A DNA stretch of 64,000 nucleotides from an uncultured Pseudomonadota bacterium (GTDB taxonomy: Bacteria > Pseudomonadota > Alphaproteobacteria > RF32 > CAG-239). Below are positions 51,180-59,098 of this stretch, in pieces (position 1 is the first letter of the stretch; every line of letters starts with the position of its first letter). A program made the position numbers and the translations under genes. The stretch lies in NCBI GenBank assembly GCA_902788365.1, contig CADAJN010000008.1, positions 54,544 through 118,543 of the forward strand, read 5' to 3'. The notes under the pieces were generated by a model that was not told where the DNA came from, did not search any database, and saw nothing but the letters and a program-made list of their open reading frames with translations.

Positions 51180-51935
51180 TTATTTTTTCTCTCCTCTGGT
51201 CAAAAATTCATATACAGCCTGATTCGGCGGATTCTTTAACAACTCTTTCGGATCTCCGCGTGCCATAATCGTTTTTGTGGCGGCATCTAAAAAAATAGAG
51301 TTGTTACCAATGGCAAAAATAGATGCCAACTCATGAGTTACCACCACAATCGTTGTTCCCAAACTACGATTAAGTTCAATAATCAAGTCGTCCAAATTAC
51401 GCGAACTGATCGGGTCCAATCCGGCAGACGGCTCATCAAAATACACAATCTGCGGGTCCAAAGCCAACGCCCGTGCCAAACCGGCTCTTTTTTTCATGCC
51501 GCCGCTGATTTCGGAAGGATAAAAATCATCAAACCCTTTTAAGCCGACCAATGCCAATTTCAAAGCCGCCAACTCGCGCATGGTTGCCGGCGAATAATCG
51601 CTGTATTGCTGTAACGGCAACATAATATTTTCTGCCAACGTCATAGAACTGAACAATGCCCCGCTCTGATATAAAATACCAGACTTTTCGCGAATTTTCT
51701 GCACCTCTTTGGCCGGTGCCGAGGCAATATCCACGCCGCTGATAATCACTTGCCCTTTCAGCGGCGGCAACAAACCGGTCAAAATCCTGAGCATACTGCT
51801 TTTACCGCAACCGCTGCCACCCATAATAATAAAAATATCGCCTTTGTTCACCTGATAATTTGCATCATGCAACAACACATAATCGCCGTAACCGACCGTC
51901 AAATCTTTCACATCAATTTGCACTTCTTTCTTCAT
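51180..51935 (-). CDS. mlaF: Phospholipid ABC transporter ATP-binding protein MlaF
   Basis: A 251-residue ATPase. Walker A is IIMGGSGCGKSSMLRILTG near residue 38, the Q-loop is SGILYQSGALFSSMTLAENIMLPL, the signature is YPSEISGGMKKRAGLARALA near 140, Walker B is IVYFDEPSAGLDPISS near 160, and the H-loop is TIVVVTHELASIFAIG near 190. The SGGMKKRAGLARA form is characteristic of MlaF/TrgD1-type ATPases. The start at 51935 overlaps the mlaE stop by 4 bp; the frame further upstream is inside mlaE. It energises lipid transport through MlaE. Confidence 0.95.
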   Translation of the reverse strand: MKKEVQIDVKDLTVGYGDYVLLHDANYQVNKGDIFIIMGGSGCGKSSMLRILTGLLPPLKGQVIISGVDIASAPAKEVQKIREKSGILYQSGALFSSMTLAENIMLPLQQYSDYSPATMRELAALKLALVGLKGFDDFYPSEISGGMKKRAGLARALALDPQIVYFDEPSAGLDPISSRNLDDLIIELNRSLGTTIVVVTHELASIFAIGNNSIFLDAATKTIMARGDPKELLKNPPNQAVYEFLTRGEKK

Positions 51936-53062
51936 ACGCCGATCTCCTGACAAATCACGGTAATAATGCCCGTTATCACAATCATCCAAACAACGGCATT
52001 AACCACCGAGCGCGTTGTTGCCACGCCCACGCTGTCGGCATTGCGCCCGCAAGTCAGTCCGCAATAACAGCCACACATTGAAATAATAAAACCAAAGCAA
52101 AAGCCGTGAAAAATCCCAACCATAAAGTTTTTCAAATTAAACGCATTAATTGCATATTTCCAATATTCCTGATACGGCAAATCCAATAAGAATACGCCGA
52201 CAAATGCGCCGCCGATCATACCCATAAAATCAGCCAACATGGTCAATATCGGCATTGCCAAAACCAAAGCCAACAACCGAGGTAATACCAAAAAATCAAC
52301 CTTTGGCAACCCCATGGTTTCCAACGCGTCAAGTTCTTCGTTTACCTGCATGGTGCCGATTGTTGCCGCATAGGCCGAACCGGTGCGACCGGCCATAATA
52401 ATCCCGACCATAATGGCTCCCATAATCCGGCACATACCTATGGTCACAAGACTGGCCACATAAATTTGCGCCCCGAATGTTTGCAACTGCACGGCACCGA
52501 CAAATGCCAAAATCAATCCCACCAAAAAACTGATTAACGCCACAATACCGAGTGCTTTTGGACCGCAATCATCAAGCGCCGCCAAAAAATCAATTCCGCG
52601 CATAACGGAGCGAAACGAAAAAAAGCGCAGAAGCGATATAAAAACTTCGCCGATAAAGCCTAAAACATTGTTTACTGCTGTCCATATCTTCACCGTGCCT
52701 GCGCCGATGGTGCCCAAAAAACCAAACTGCATATTTTCTTTATGTTGCGGTTTACGGTCAACAGCCAGCGCCAAATGCACCAAATCCTGTAAATTTTGCG
52801 GCAATGCGGTTAAATCAACCGCAATATTGTGTCTTTGTGCTTCTTGCACCGCCCCAAACAAAACCGAAAGCAACGAAGAATCCCATTGTCCATGCGCCGG
52901 CGCCGCAAAACCAAGTTGCTTGACGGTATTACTCATCTGCGCCGCAATTTGCTTGATTATGGTATCGCTGTCACAGTTCAAAACATCGCCGTCCCACGTC
53001 ACCTGCACGGATGCGCCGTTTTTTATTATCTTTATCGGACTATTGTTTGGTTTGTTGTGCAT
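51932..53062 (-). CDS. mlaE: MlaE permease with N-terminal STAS-like domain
   Basis: A 376-residue inner-membrane permease. Residues 1-110 are a STAS-like domain (ASVQVTWDGDVLNCDSDTI, HNIAVDLTALPQNLQDLVHLAL), equivalent to MlaB fused to the permease. The MlaE part has GFIGEVFISLLRFFSFRSVMRG, IVALISFLVGLILAFVGAVQL, GIIMAGRTGSAYAATIGTMQVNEELDALETMG near residue 240, and FGFIISMCGCYCGLTCGRNADSVGVATTRSVV near 340. These are diagnostic of the family. The start at 53062 overlaps yacG by 23 bp. STAS fusions of this kind are common in alphaproteobacteria. Confidence 0.94.
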   Translation of the reverse strand: MHNKPNNSPIKIIKNGASVQVTWDGDVLNCDSDTIIKQIAAQMSNTVKQLGFAAPAHGQWDSSLLSVLFGAVQEAQRHNIAVDLTALPQNLQDLVHLALAVDRKPQHKENMQFGFLGTIGAGTVKIWTAVNNVLGFIGEVFISLLRFFSFRSVMRGIDFLAALDDCGPKALGIVALISFLVGLILAFVGAVQLQTFGAQIYVASLVTIGMCRIMGAIMVGIIMAGRTGSAYAATIGTMQVNEELDALETMGLPKVDFLVLPRLLALVLAMPILTMLADFMGMIGGAFVGVFLLDLPYQEYWKYAINAFNLKNFMVGIFHGFCFGFIISMCGCYCGLTCGRNADSVGVATTRSVVNAVVWMIVITGIITVICQEIGV

Positions 53063-53255
53063 TTTTTTCCAAAGCCTCACCTAATTCTTCCACCTCAAGC
53101 TCATCCAAATCTTCCGAAGCTACGGCATAACTACCGTTAAACCAGCGACCCAAATCCACATCGGCACAGCGTTTGGAACAAAACGGTGCATACTTTTCAT
53201 CAACAAAAAGCTTATGACAAATCGGACACTTATGCGTTTTTATCACTTCGCTCAC
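53040..53255 (-). CDS. yacG: DNA gyrase inhibitor/zinc-binding protein YacG
   Basis: A 71-residue zinc protein. It has HKCPICHKLF near residue 9 and APFCSKRCADVDLGRWFNGSYAV near residue 23, the C-x2-C-x14/15-C-x3-C ligand set and the conserved LGRW helix. YacG binds GyrB and inhibits gyrase in E. coli. The start codon is GTG at 53255, overlapping the rng stop by 4 bp (GTGA). The C-terminus is acidic. Order rng-yacG is conserved in alphaproteobacteria. Confidence 0.95.
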   Translation of the reverse strand: MSEVIKTHKCPICHKLFVDEKYAPFCSKRCADVDLGRWFNGSYAVASEDLDELEVEELGEALEKNAQQTKQ

Positions 53256-54415
53256 GGTTCAACCCTTCCGCTACCGTGACAAGTCGGACATTCTATCGTG
53301 TATAAATCGCGCAAACTCGGACGCCGGCGTTGACGCAAAATTTCAATATTGCCACCGCGGCTCAACCCTAAAACACGGCTGTGGCAGGCATCATCGGCCA
53401 AATCTTCTTCCAGTGTATCAATTACCGCTTTCATAAAGCGATATTCTGACGAACCGGCAAAATCAATCACAATCTTTCCGGCCAAATTACGCAATCTGAT
53501 TTGGCGCGCAATCTCATGTGCCGCCTCCAAGTTCAGCGCATCAATACTGCCGACATGGCGCGCACTGCCGCTATCAACATCAATCGCCACACAGGCTCTG
53601 GTTTCTTCAATGCGCAATTCGCCGCCCGATTTTAACTTAACTGCCGGATCCAAGGCCTCTACAATAGCGTCTTCCACACCGTATGCCTCAAAACCCTCTT
53701 TTTTCAGGGTTACCACTCCGTCAAATGCGGCTTCCACTTGCTCTTTAAGCCTAGGTGTATCAACCACCACTTCTTTAAGGCTATCTTTATAACGACGTAT
53801 ATATTCAAACAGCGGACTTTCCTTTTCATACAGCAGCGCCGGCGCGTTAGACGTGCGTGCTTTTTTTCTGATATTTTCATAAGTGTCGCGCAACTCGTTC
53901 ATCTCTGCCATAATCTGCGCTTCATCAGCTTCCACCGAAAGCGTGCGCAAAATCCAACCTTCCTGACCGGCGCAGTTTTCTTTAACCAACTTGCGATATC
54001 TTTCGGCCTTTTCCACATCTTCAATTTTGCGCGAAAATTCCACATCAAACTTAAACGGGCAATATACCAAATATTTGCCCACCAACTGCACATTACGCAC
54101 CACTTTGGCACCTTTTTCGGCATGTTTTTCCTGTGCTACCTGCACCACCACACTTTGCCCCTCGCTCATATTGGCCTCCTTCAAAGCCGGTTCAAACGAG
54201 TTCAAAAACGCCTCATGCCCGTCGCATATATCTACCATAAAGCCGAATTTATCGTTGGCCAAATTGATTTTTTTCACAATTTTGCCCAAATAAACATTGC
54301 CTTCCACCGCACGATTTTCGCTGTAAATATCAATTTCCATCAACCCGCTGGCATCAAAAACCGCCAAACCAAAAGACGTGTCATTATGATCATAAACTAT
54401 TTTTTCAGCTTTCAT
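53252..54415 (-). CDS. rng: Ribonuclease G/E family protein
   Basis: A 387-residue short RNase G-type endoribonuclease. It has an S1-like N-terminus (GNVYLGKIVKKI, FGFMVDICDGHEAFL), the middle region LRTLSVEADEAQIMAEM, then LKSGGELRIEETRACVAIDVDSGSA with the catalytic DVDSG near residue 280, followed by IDFAGSSEYRFMKAVIDTL, and a terminal zinc-link motif ECPTCHGSGRV. The second catalytic acidic region is altered: usual VDFID is VIDFAGSSE, so DxxD is incomplete and activity should be treated with caution. It lies between maf and yacG, all within a 4-bp or smaller spacing. Confidence 0.9.
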   Translation of the reverse strand: MKAEKIVYDHNDTSFGLAVFDASGLMEIDIYSENRAVEGNVYLGKIVKKINLANDKFGFMVDICDGHEAFLNSFEPALKEANMSEGQSVVVQVAQEKHAEKGAKVVRNVQLVGKYLVYCPFKFDVEFSRKIEDVEKAERYRKLVKENCAGQEGWILRTLSVEADEAQIMAEMNELRDTYENIRKKARTSNAPALLYEKESPLFEYIRRYKDSLKEVVVDTPRLKEQVEAAFDGVVTLKKEGFEAYGVEDAIVEALDPAVKLKSGGELRIEETRACVAIDVDSGSARHVGSIDALNLEAAHEIARQIRLRNLAGKIVIDFAGSSEYRFMKAVIDTLEEDLADDACHSRVLGLSRGGNIEILRQRRRPSLRDLYTIECPTCHGSGRVEP

Positions 54416-54416
54416 T

Positions 54417-54986
54417 TTATATATGCTCCCCTTTTAATATATTCTGCGTTTCATATAACGGCAAGCCCACCACGCCGGAATACGAACCGACCATACGCGT
54501 CACATAGCCGGCCAAACAACCTTCAATCTTATAGCCGCATACACCGCGCCACTCACCGCACGCCACATAGCTTTCTATTTCCTGCGGTGTCAAAACTTTC
54601 ATTGCAATTTTGGTAGATACGGTTTTTTGTGAAATTTTACCGTTTTTATTAACCAAACACACCGAGCTTATCACCCGATGCGTTTTTCCCGACAACATTT
54701 TCATCACTTGTCGTTGTTCATTTTCATCTTTGGATTTATGCAAAATTCTTTGCCCGACTGCCACCACGGTATCACACGCCAAAACATTTTCACCTTCGCG
54801 CTGTGCCGCCACCGCCTTAGCTTTGCTTAAAGCCATGCGCCGCACATACGGCAAGGGCTTCTCATGCAACAGATTGCTCTCATCAATATCAGCCGGCAAA
54901 ATCTCTTTCGGCTCATAGCCGATTTGCCGTAACAAAGCAATCCGTTGCGGCGAACCGGAAGCCAAAATAAAATCCTTTACTTCCAT
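54417..54986 (-). CDS. maf: Maf family nucleoside triphosphate pyrophosphatase
   Basis: A 189-residue house-cleaning pyrophosphatase that hydrolyses non-canonical or excess nucleoside triphosphates (dTTP/UTP-type). Motifs: FILASGSPQRIALLRQIGYEP at the N-terminus (usually ASxSPRR), VRRMALSKAKAVA near 50, VLACDTVVAVGQRIL near residue 68, MLSGKTHRVISSVCL near 97, and EWRGVCGYKIEGCLAGYVTRMVGSYSGVVGLPLYET at the C-terminus. It is one base from rng and 18 bp behind dksA. In alphaproteobacteria infA often precedes maf; here dksA takes that place. Confidence 0.95.
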   Translation of the reverse strand: MEVKDFILASGSPQRIALLRQIGYEPKEILPADIDESNLLHEKPLPYVRRMALSKAKAVAAQREGENVLACDTVVAVGQRILHKSKDENEQRQVMKMLSGKTHRVISSVCLVNKNGKISQKTVSTKIAMKVLTPQEIESYVACGEWRGVCGYKIEGCLAGYVTRMVGSYSGVVGLPLYETQNILKGEHI

Positions 54987-55004
54987 TTCCTATCCGCCGA
55001 CGAT

Positions 55005-55427
55005 TTAATTTTCATCATCAAATATTTTTTCCAAACGCTCATGGCGCTCTTGCGCTTCAATAGAAAGCGTTGCCACCGGACGAGCTTCCAAACGCTCTAA
55101 ACCAATCGGTTCACCGGTTTCTTCGCAATAACCGTAGGTGCCGTCTTCAATGCGATCCAAGGCTTCGTCAATTTTTGTAATCAGCTTTCTGATACGATCT
55201 TTGGTTCGCAAATCAAGAGCCTTATCGGTTTCAAGTGAAGCGCGGTCAATTTCATCCGGCTGGCTCAAACCGCCTTGACGCAAATCTTCCAATGTGTCAA
55301 CCGATTGTGAAACAATGGATTTTTTCCAGTTTTCCAACTTCTGGCGAAAATACTCCAGTTGCATTTCGTTCATATACTCTTCGTCGGCCGAAGGTTTATA
55401 ATCCGGTGGAAGAACGATAGATGTCAT
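55005..55427 (-). CDS. dksA: RNA polymerase-binding protein DksA
   Basis: A 140-residue DksA/TraR family regulator that inserts into the RNA polymerase secondary channel and works with ppGpp. The coiled coil carries YFRQKLENWKKSIVSQSVDTLEDLRQGG and DEIDRASLETDKALDLRTKDR with the acidic tip. The C-terminal part reads GTYGYCEETGEPIGLERLEARPVATLSIEAQERHE, in which only one of the four usual zinc Cys remains. That cysteine-poor form is common in alphaproteobacteria. GGAG lies eight bases upstream. It probably starts the long dksA-maf-rng-yacG-mla unit. Confidence 0.96.
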   Translation of the reverse strand: MTSIVLPPDYKPSADEEYMNEMQLEYFRQKLENWKKSIVSQSVDTLEDLRQGGLSQPDEIDRASLETDKALDLRTKDRIRKLITKIDEALDRIEDGTYGYCEETGEPIGLERLEARPVATLSIEAQERHERLEKIFDDEN

Positions 55428-55486
55428 GACTTTTCTCCTTATTCTATTTTATTATATCTCTTTAATTGCCATTCTCTGTTTCTTAT

Positions 55487-55525
55487 CTGTCATTCTCACA
55501 CTTAGTGCGAGAACCTCAGCTGTTT
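55487..55525. repeat. Short TGTCATTCTCACAC repeat unit
   Basis: CTGTCATTCTCACACttagTGCGAGAACCTCAGC, a small hairpin member of the dispersed family between dksA and the second prepilin gene. Confidence 0.65.
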
Positions 55526-55591
55526 AATTTTTCACAAATGTAACAACAATATTGCGTTTCTGCAAGCACTATTGTTTATTAAATCACATTT

Positions 55592-56236
55592 TTAATAAAA
55601 AAACCACTGCACCGTATTCACGGTTTGCCCGCATTGACCAGCATCTGCCGCCGTCTCCCCAACTAATTTTTTACGCTCTACCGGAAATGTAAAAATATTG
55701 GCATTTTCATCTGTGCCGTAAATCGGCCAATACCAGTGATATGTATCGTTAATTACGATTGAATCCAAGTTGGCATATTTATTTTTGCTCCAATCCTTCA
55801 TTGCCAAATCAGCGCATTGTCTGGTATCCAAACTGCTGAAAGTAATTGAAAACTTTGCCCCATTAGTGCCGGTTTCCGGCGCCGTGCCAAGTGTTACCTG
55901 CCCACCGAAAGCATGAAAAATCTGCCGCGCCCCACCAACGTCTCTCACTCTGAACGAGCTTGGAATCATTTTCAGCCCCTCTTGATTATCACTTTCGCGC
56001 GCACTTGTTCCGCTCATCATCGCCACAATGCTGTCATAATCCGGTTCAATGGCACCGGCGCGGCTTATGGTGTTGGCAAGCTCGGTCAGCTGAATATTGG
56101 CTTTGCTGAACTTATAATCGCCAAATGCCTTATAAACCAGCTGTCCGACGCTGGCCGTTAAAACAATCGCCACCGCCATATAGCCCATCATTTCAACCAT
56201 GGAACGGCCGCTTTCATATTTTTTGCTCAAGATCAT
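55592..56236 (-). CDS. Second prepilin-like protein
   Basis: A 214-residue paralogue of the protein at 24163-24852. The leader MILSKKYESG is followed by RSMVEMMGYMAVAIVLTASVG, with Gly at -1, Arg at +1 and Glu at +5. The globular part shares QLTELANTISRAG, QCADLAMKDW, and a C-terminus with QCGQTVNTVQWFFY. Two Cys near the end are in similar places in both and may form a disulfide. The start at 56236 follows AAAGGGA; the ATG at 56251 lies within that site. Major pilin versus pseudopilin cannot be decided; no assembly genes are in view. Confidence 0.85.
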   Translation of the reverse strand: MILSKKYESGRSMVEMMGYMAVAIVLTASVGQLVYKAFGDYKFSKANIQLTELANTISRAGAIEPDYDSIVAMMSGTSARESDNQEGLKMIPSSFRVRDVGGARQIFHAFGGQVTLGTAPETGTNGAKFSITFSSLDTRQCADLAMKDWSKNKYANLDSIVINDTYHWYWPIYGTDENANIFTFPVERKKLVGETAADAGQCGQTVNTVQWFFY

Positions 56237-56304
56237 TATCTTCCCTTTCATTATCTTTCAAGCATACCATAAAAAAACATTATTCACAATATTTTATTAT
56301 CAGT

Positions 56305-56333
56305 TTGCTTTTTTTGATAATTAAAACTATTAT
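56305..56333 (+). promoter_or_regulatory. Possible promoter of the beta-barrel gene
   Basis: TTGCTT (56305-56310), 17-bp spacer, TATTAT (56328-56333), about 30 bp before the ATG at 56363. Confidence 0.4.
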
Positions 56334-56362
56334 ATGTAAAAATACTTTATGGAGAATGCTAC

Positions 56363-56914
56363 ATGAAAAAGATTACCTTTTTTTTAACAACGGCAATTAG
56401 TTTATCTGCCGCTAATTGTTTTGCGGCCGATAAATATAATTATACGCCGTATGTCGGTTTAGATTACACATACAGTCACGCAAAAGCTCATGGTTTTTCG
56501 CCCACGCATCATGCCGGCGGCTTGCATATCGGTTCCATGTATAGCCCGTATTTCGGCACTGAAATCTTTTTCAATCAAAGCGGGGGCGATTCGCGGCGCT
56601 TGGCCGACGGTAAAATCAAAACTTCATATCGCGCCTATGGCCTTGATATAGCGGCTTATTTACCGCTTGATTGTGCTCAAAAATTTTCTTTGCTGGCCAC
56701 AACCGGCATTGGTGAATATGTATATAAACAAAAAATCACGCCGCAAAAACACCATAACGACCATGGTTACGGCTATCGTTTCGGCGGCGGTGTCAAATTG
56801 GCCTTAACCCAAAACTGGCAAGCGCGCTTTATTACCCGCTATGTCAAACTTGACCACATCAGCGGCTACAACCACACATTAGAAAACAGCTTTAGCGTTG
56901 AATATCATTTTTAG
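56363..56914 (+). CDS. Outer-membrane beta-barrel protein
   Basis: A 183-residue exported protein. Signal peptide KKITFFLTTAISLSAANCFAA. The mature region alternates hydrophobic and polar residues typical of an eight-stranded barrel: YTPYVGLDYTYSHAKAHGF, GGLHIGSMYSPYFGTEIFF, SYRAYGLDIAAYLPL, GYGYRFGGGVKLALTQNW, ARFITRYVKLDHISG and the final SFSVEYHF with the terminal aromatic used by the BAM complex. It resembles OmpA-like or opacity-type barrels. GGAG lies ten bases ahead. It is 9 bp upstream of the next gene, so the two are likely one operon. Confidence 0.85.
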   Translation: MKKITFFLTTAISLSAANCFAADKYNYTPYVGLDYTYSHAKAHGFSPTHHAGGLHIGSMYSPYFGTEIFFNQSGGDSRRLADGKIKTSYRAYGLDIAAYLPLDCAQKFSLLATTGIGEYVYKQKITPQKHHNDHGYGYRFGGGVKLALTQNWQARFITRYVKLDHISGYNHTLENSFSVEYHF

Positions 56915-56923
56915 GGGAAAAAC

Positions 56924-57421
56924 ATGTTAAAAAAAATCATTGTTATTGTTTTATTACTGGCGCTGTTATGCTTTAGTTTTTCACTGGTATTCAAAACCAA
57001 ATCAAACCTACCGGTTGTCATAGAAGAAAGCGAAACCGCCGCGGTTGAAGAGCAAAACCTACCGGATACATTGTTCGCTTTTTCCGCCGCCGATTTAAAT
57101 GAAAATTGTGTTTCGGACGAAGCAATGTTTTGCGCGGTTGAAACGGCGGTTAAGTGCACGCTTAATCCGGAATTTGCACCATGTGCCAAAGCCAATTTGC
57201 CAAAGTTTATCTTTATGAGCGATTCCAGCTTAGATCGCCCAACCGAAATGAGCTATAAAATCATTGATAAAAAATCGCTCTCTAACGATACGGTAGAAAT
57301 TTACACCGAAAGCAACTGTAACGGCGGTTGGCTCGGCTTATGTCAAGGCACGATTATTTACGTTTTGGCACCAAAACCGGAAAATCAGTGGTATGTCAAA
57401 GAAATCTACGCTATTGAATAA
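56924..57421 (+). CDS. Hypothetical exported or membrane-anchored protein, 165 residues
   Basis: No family was recognised. The N-terminus is hydrophobic (KIIVIVLLLALLCFSFSLVF), an uncleaved anchor or a signal peptide. The rest is acidic with six Cys in the mature part (NENCVSDEAMFCAVETAVKC, APCAK, ESNCNGGWLGLCQG), which suits disulfides in the periplasm. AGGGGAAAAAC precedes the ATG. It follows the beta-barrel gene at 9 bp. Function unknown. Confidence 0.75.
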   Translation: MLKKIIVIVLLLALLCFSFSLVFKTKSNLPVVIEESETAAVEEQNLPDTLFAFSAADLNENCVSDEAMFCAVETAVKCTLNPEFAPCAKANLPKFIFMSDSSLDRPTEMSYKIIDKKSLSNDTVEIYTESNCNGGWLGLCQGTIIYVLAPKPENQWYVKEIYAIE

Positions 57422-57435
57422 TTGAATTTAAGCCC

Positions 57436-57585
57436 CCATCCGCGGGGCTTTTCTTTTCCCCCTCCTGAGGGGACTTCCCTTTCCTATGTCATCCTGAGGA
57501 GCTTCCTTTTCTTCTGTCATCATGAGGAGGGCTACAAAGCCCGACGTAATGATCTCCGAACTTCAGTTCGGCAAACCCAAACCCT
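57436..57585. repeat. Dispersed repeats after the hypothetical gene
   Basis: Contains CTCCTGAGGGGAC, TGTCATCCTGAGGAG and TGTCATCATGAGGAGGGC...AATGATCTCCGAACttcaGTTCGG. Members of the TGTCAT family, ending in a CCGAAC/GTTCGG hairpin. Confidence 0.7.
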
Positions 57586-57605
57586 CAACCATTCCACGGC
57601 TTTTT

Positions 57606-57933
57606 AAAAAAAGAAAACCCGACTTGTTAACGTTCTGCAGCGAGAACCAAGTCGGGGTATGAGCCACCATTAAAGGGATACAGTATCCGCGTGGTCATTA
57701 TGTCTTGCTTTACAGCTCTGTGCGCTTATATTTCTACAGCGGTGATCTGATTCTTCTCATCTTTCTGAGTTTTATAGATTAAACACTAAACAAAAAAACG
57801 GAATTCACTCTGTTCATGGAGCAGGCACTCAAGTGAAACCTCATTTACCTGCTGCTATTAAGCGGGAGATCTGATATATTTCATAAGTTAATAATGTTAA
57901 AGCAAAAAAAATAAAAAAAATAATTAACTGTTA
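57606..57933 (-). ncRNA. Independent non-coding transcription unit of about 330 nt, unknown family
   Basis: A strong minus-strand promoter upstream and an intrinsic terminator downstream (CCCGACTTG 57618-57626 with CAAGTCGGG 57648-57656, then a T-rich run to 57606) delimit the unit. No frame longer than about 21 codons exists. Internal pairings read on the minus strand: AGCAGG/CCTGCT (57820-57853), CCAC...GGTGG around GGAT...ATCC near 57665-57695, and GTTCT/AGAAC inside the terminator loop. Size fits tmRNA or RNase P RNA, but neither the tag frame nor the conserved RNase P boxes were found. The gap 57422-57994 is otherwise without a gene. Confidence 0.5.
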
Positions 57934-57939
57934 AAACTA

Positions 57940-57968
57940 TGTATAACACACATAATTTATTTTGTCAA
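57940..57968 (-). promoter_or_regulatory. Promoter of the 57.6-57.9 kb RNA
   Basis: Minus strand TTGACA (57963-57968, perfect), 17-bp spacer, TATACA (57940-57945). It lies after the yejB stop codon and points away from it into the gap. Confidence 0.6.
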
Positions 57969-57994
57969 CATTTTTCTCTAAAAATTTTTATAAA

Positions 57995-59098
57995 TTAATT
58001 TTGGCTCTCAAAATTGATACGCGGATCCACCAATGAATACGTCAAATCACTGATCAACTTCAGCACCAAACCGAGCAACGCAAAAATATACAGCGTGCCG
58101 AAAACCACCGGATAGTCGCGCGTCGTAATCGCTTCATAACCCAATAGCCCCAGCCCGTTGAGTGAAAAAATCACCTCAATCAACAGCGAGCCGGTAAACA
58201 GCATTTTTATCAGCAACGACGGAAATCCGGCAATAATAATCAACATCGCGTTGCGAAAAATATGCCCGTATAAAATCCGCCCTTCCGGCACCCCTTTGGC
58301 ACGCGCCGTCAACACATATTGCTTGTTAATCTCATCTAAAAACGAGTTTTTGGTCAGCATGGTTAAACCGGCAAACCCGCCGATAACCATAGTCAGCACC
58401 GGCAACGTAATGTGCCAAAAATAGTCTTTGATTTGTGCCCAAAAGCCCAAATCCGCCCAGTTATCGCTGGTTAAACCTCGCAGCGGGAACCATTGCCAAT
58501 ATATACCGCCGGCAAAAAACACAATAAAAAATACCGCCAGCAAAAATACCGGCATTGCCGAACCGACCACCACCAAAAACGACGTCACCACATCAAATTT
58601 ACTGCCGTCCTTCTGCGCCTTTTTAATACCGAGCGGAATCGCAATCAAATAAATCAACAGCGTTGACCAAAGCCCCAACGATATTGACACCGGCAACCGC
58701 TCCTTAATCAGCTCTACAATTGTCTTGTCGCGATAATAACTTTTGCCGAAATCAAAGCACAAATAGTCTTTGAGCATTTTGCCATAACGCACATACCACG
58801 GCTTATCAAACCCGAATTGTTTTTCCAACGCTTTTACCAAGTCTTCCGGCACCCCTTGCGCCCCCACATATTTTGACGAACTGCCCGACGCGGCATTTGC
58901 CGCACTGCTTTGGCTCTGATTTACTTCCACACTGGATGTAATTTGCGACTTAGCATCAGTATTCATACCGCGATATTGAGCCAATATATAGTCCACCGGC
59001 CCGCCCGGCGCCAGTTGAATAATGGCAAAATTAACCGTAATAATGCCCCACAATGTAAACGGAATCAACAGTAACCGCTTGATAATATATTTGCGCAT
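57995..59098 (-). CDS. yejB: Microcin C/oligopeptide ABC transporter permease YejB
   Basis: A 367-residue binding-protein-dependent permease. It begins MRKYIIKRLLLIPFTLWGIITVNFAIIQLAPGGPVDYIL, typical of the DppB/YejB group. It then has a YejB-type insertion rich in Ser/Ala/Gln (about residues 55-85), EKQFGFDKPWYVRYG, IAIPLGIKKA, and the permease coupling loop LTARAKGVPEGRILYGHIFRNAMLI near residue 270. The C-terminus has GYEAITTRDYPVVFGTLYI and VDPRINFE. AAAGGAGG precedes the ATG, and the start overlaps the yejA stop by one base. YejE and YejF, which normally follow, are missing. Confidence 0.93.
   Translation of the reverse strand: MRKYIIKRLLLIPFTLWGIITVNFAIIQLAPGGPVDYILAQYRGMNTDAKSQITSSVEVNQSQSSAANAASGSSSKYVGAQGVPEDLVKALEKQFGFDKPWYVRYGKMLKDYLCFDFGKSYYRDKTIVELIKERLPVSISLGLWSTLLIYLIAIPLGIKKAQKDGSKFDVVTSFLVVVGSAMPVFLLAVFFIVFFAGGIYWQWFPLRGLTSDNWADLGFWAQIKDYFWHITLPVLTMVIGGFAGLTMLTKNSFLDEINKQYVLTARAKGVPEGRILYGHIFRNAMLIIIAGFPSLLIKMLFTGSLLIEVIFSLNGLGLLGYEAITTRDYPVVFGTLYIFALLGLVLKLISDLTYSLVDPRINFESQN

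Noticed and set aside
55005..55427. Loss of zinc-finger cysteines in DksA
   Set aside because: This cysteine-poor form is usual for alphaproteobacterial DksA and not a peculiarity of this genome.
57781..57860. 21-codon frame (MRFHLSACSMNRVNSVFLFSV) within the RNA unit
   Set aside because: Too short, it lies in a predicted hairpin, and has no clear role as a leader peptide since no gene follows.
57606..57933. tmRNA or RNase P RNA gene
   Set aside because: No tag frame ending in Leu-Ala-Ala, no T-arm with acceptor ends, and none of the conserved RNase P boxes could be found; kept as unknown RNA.
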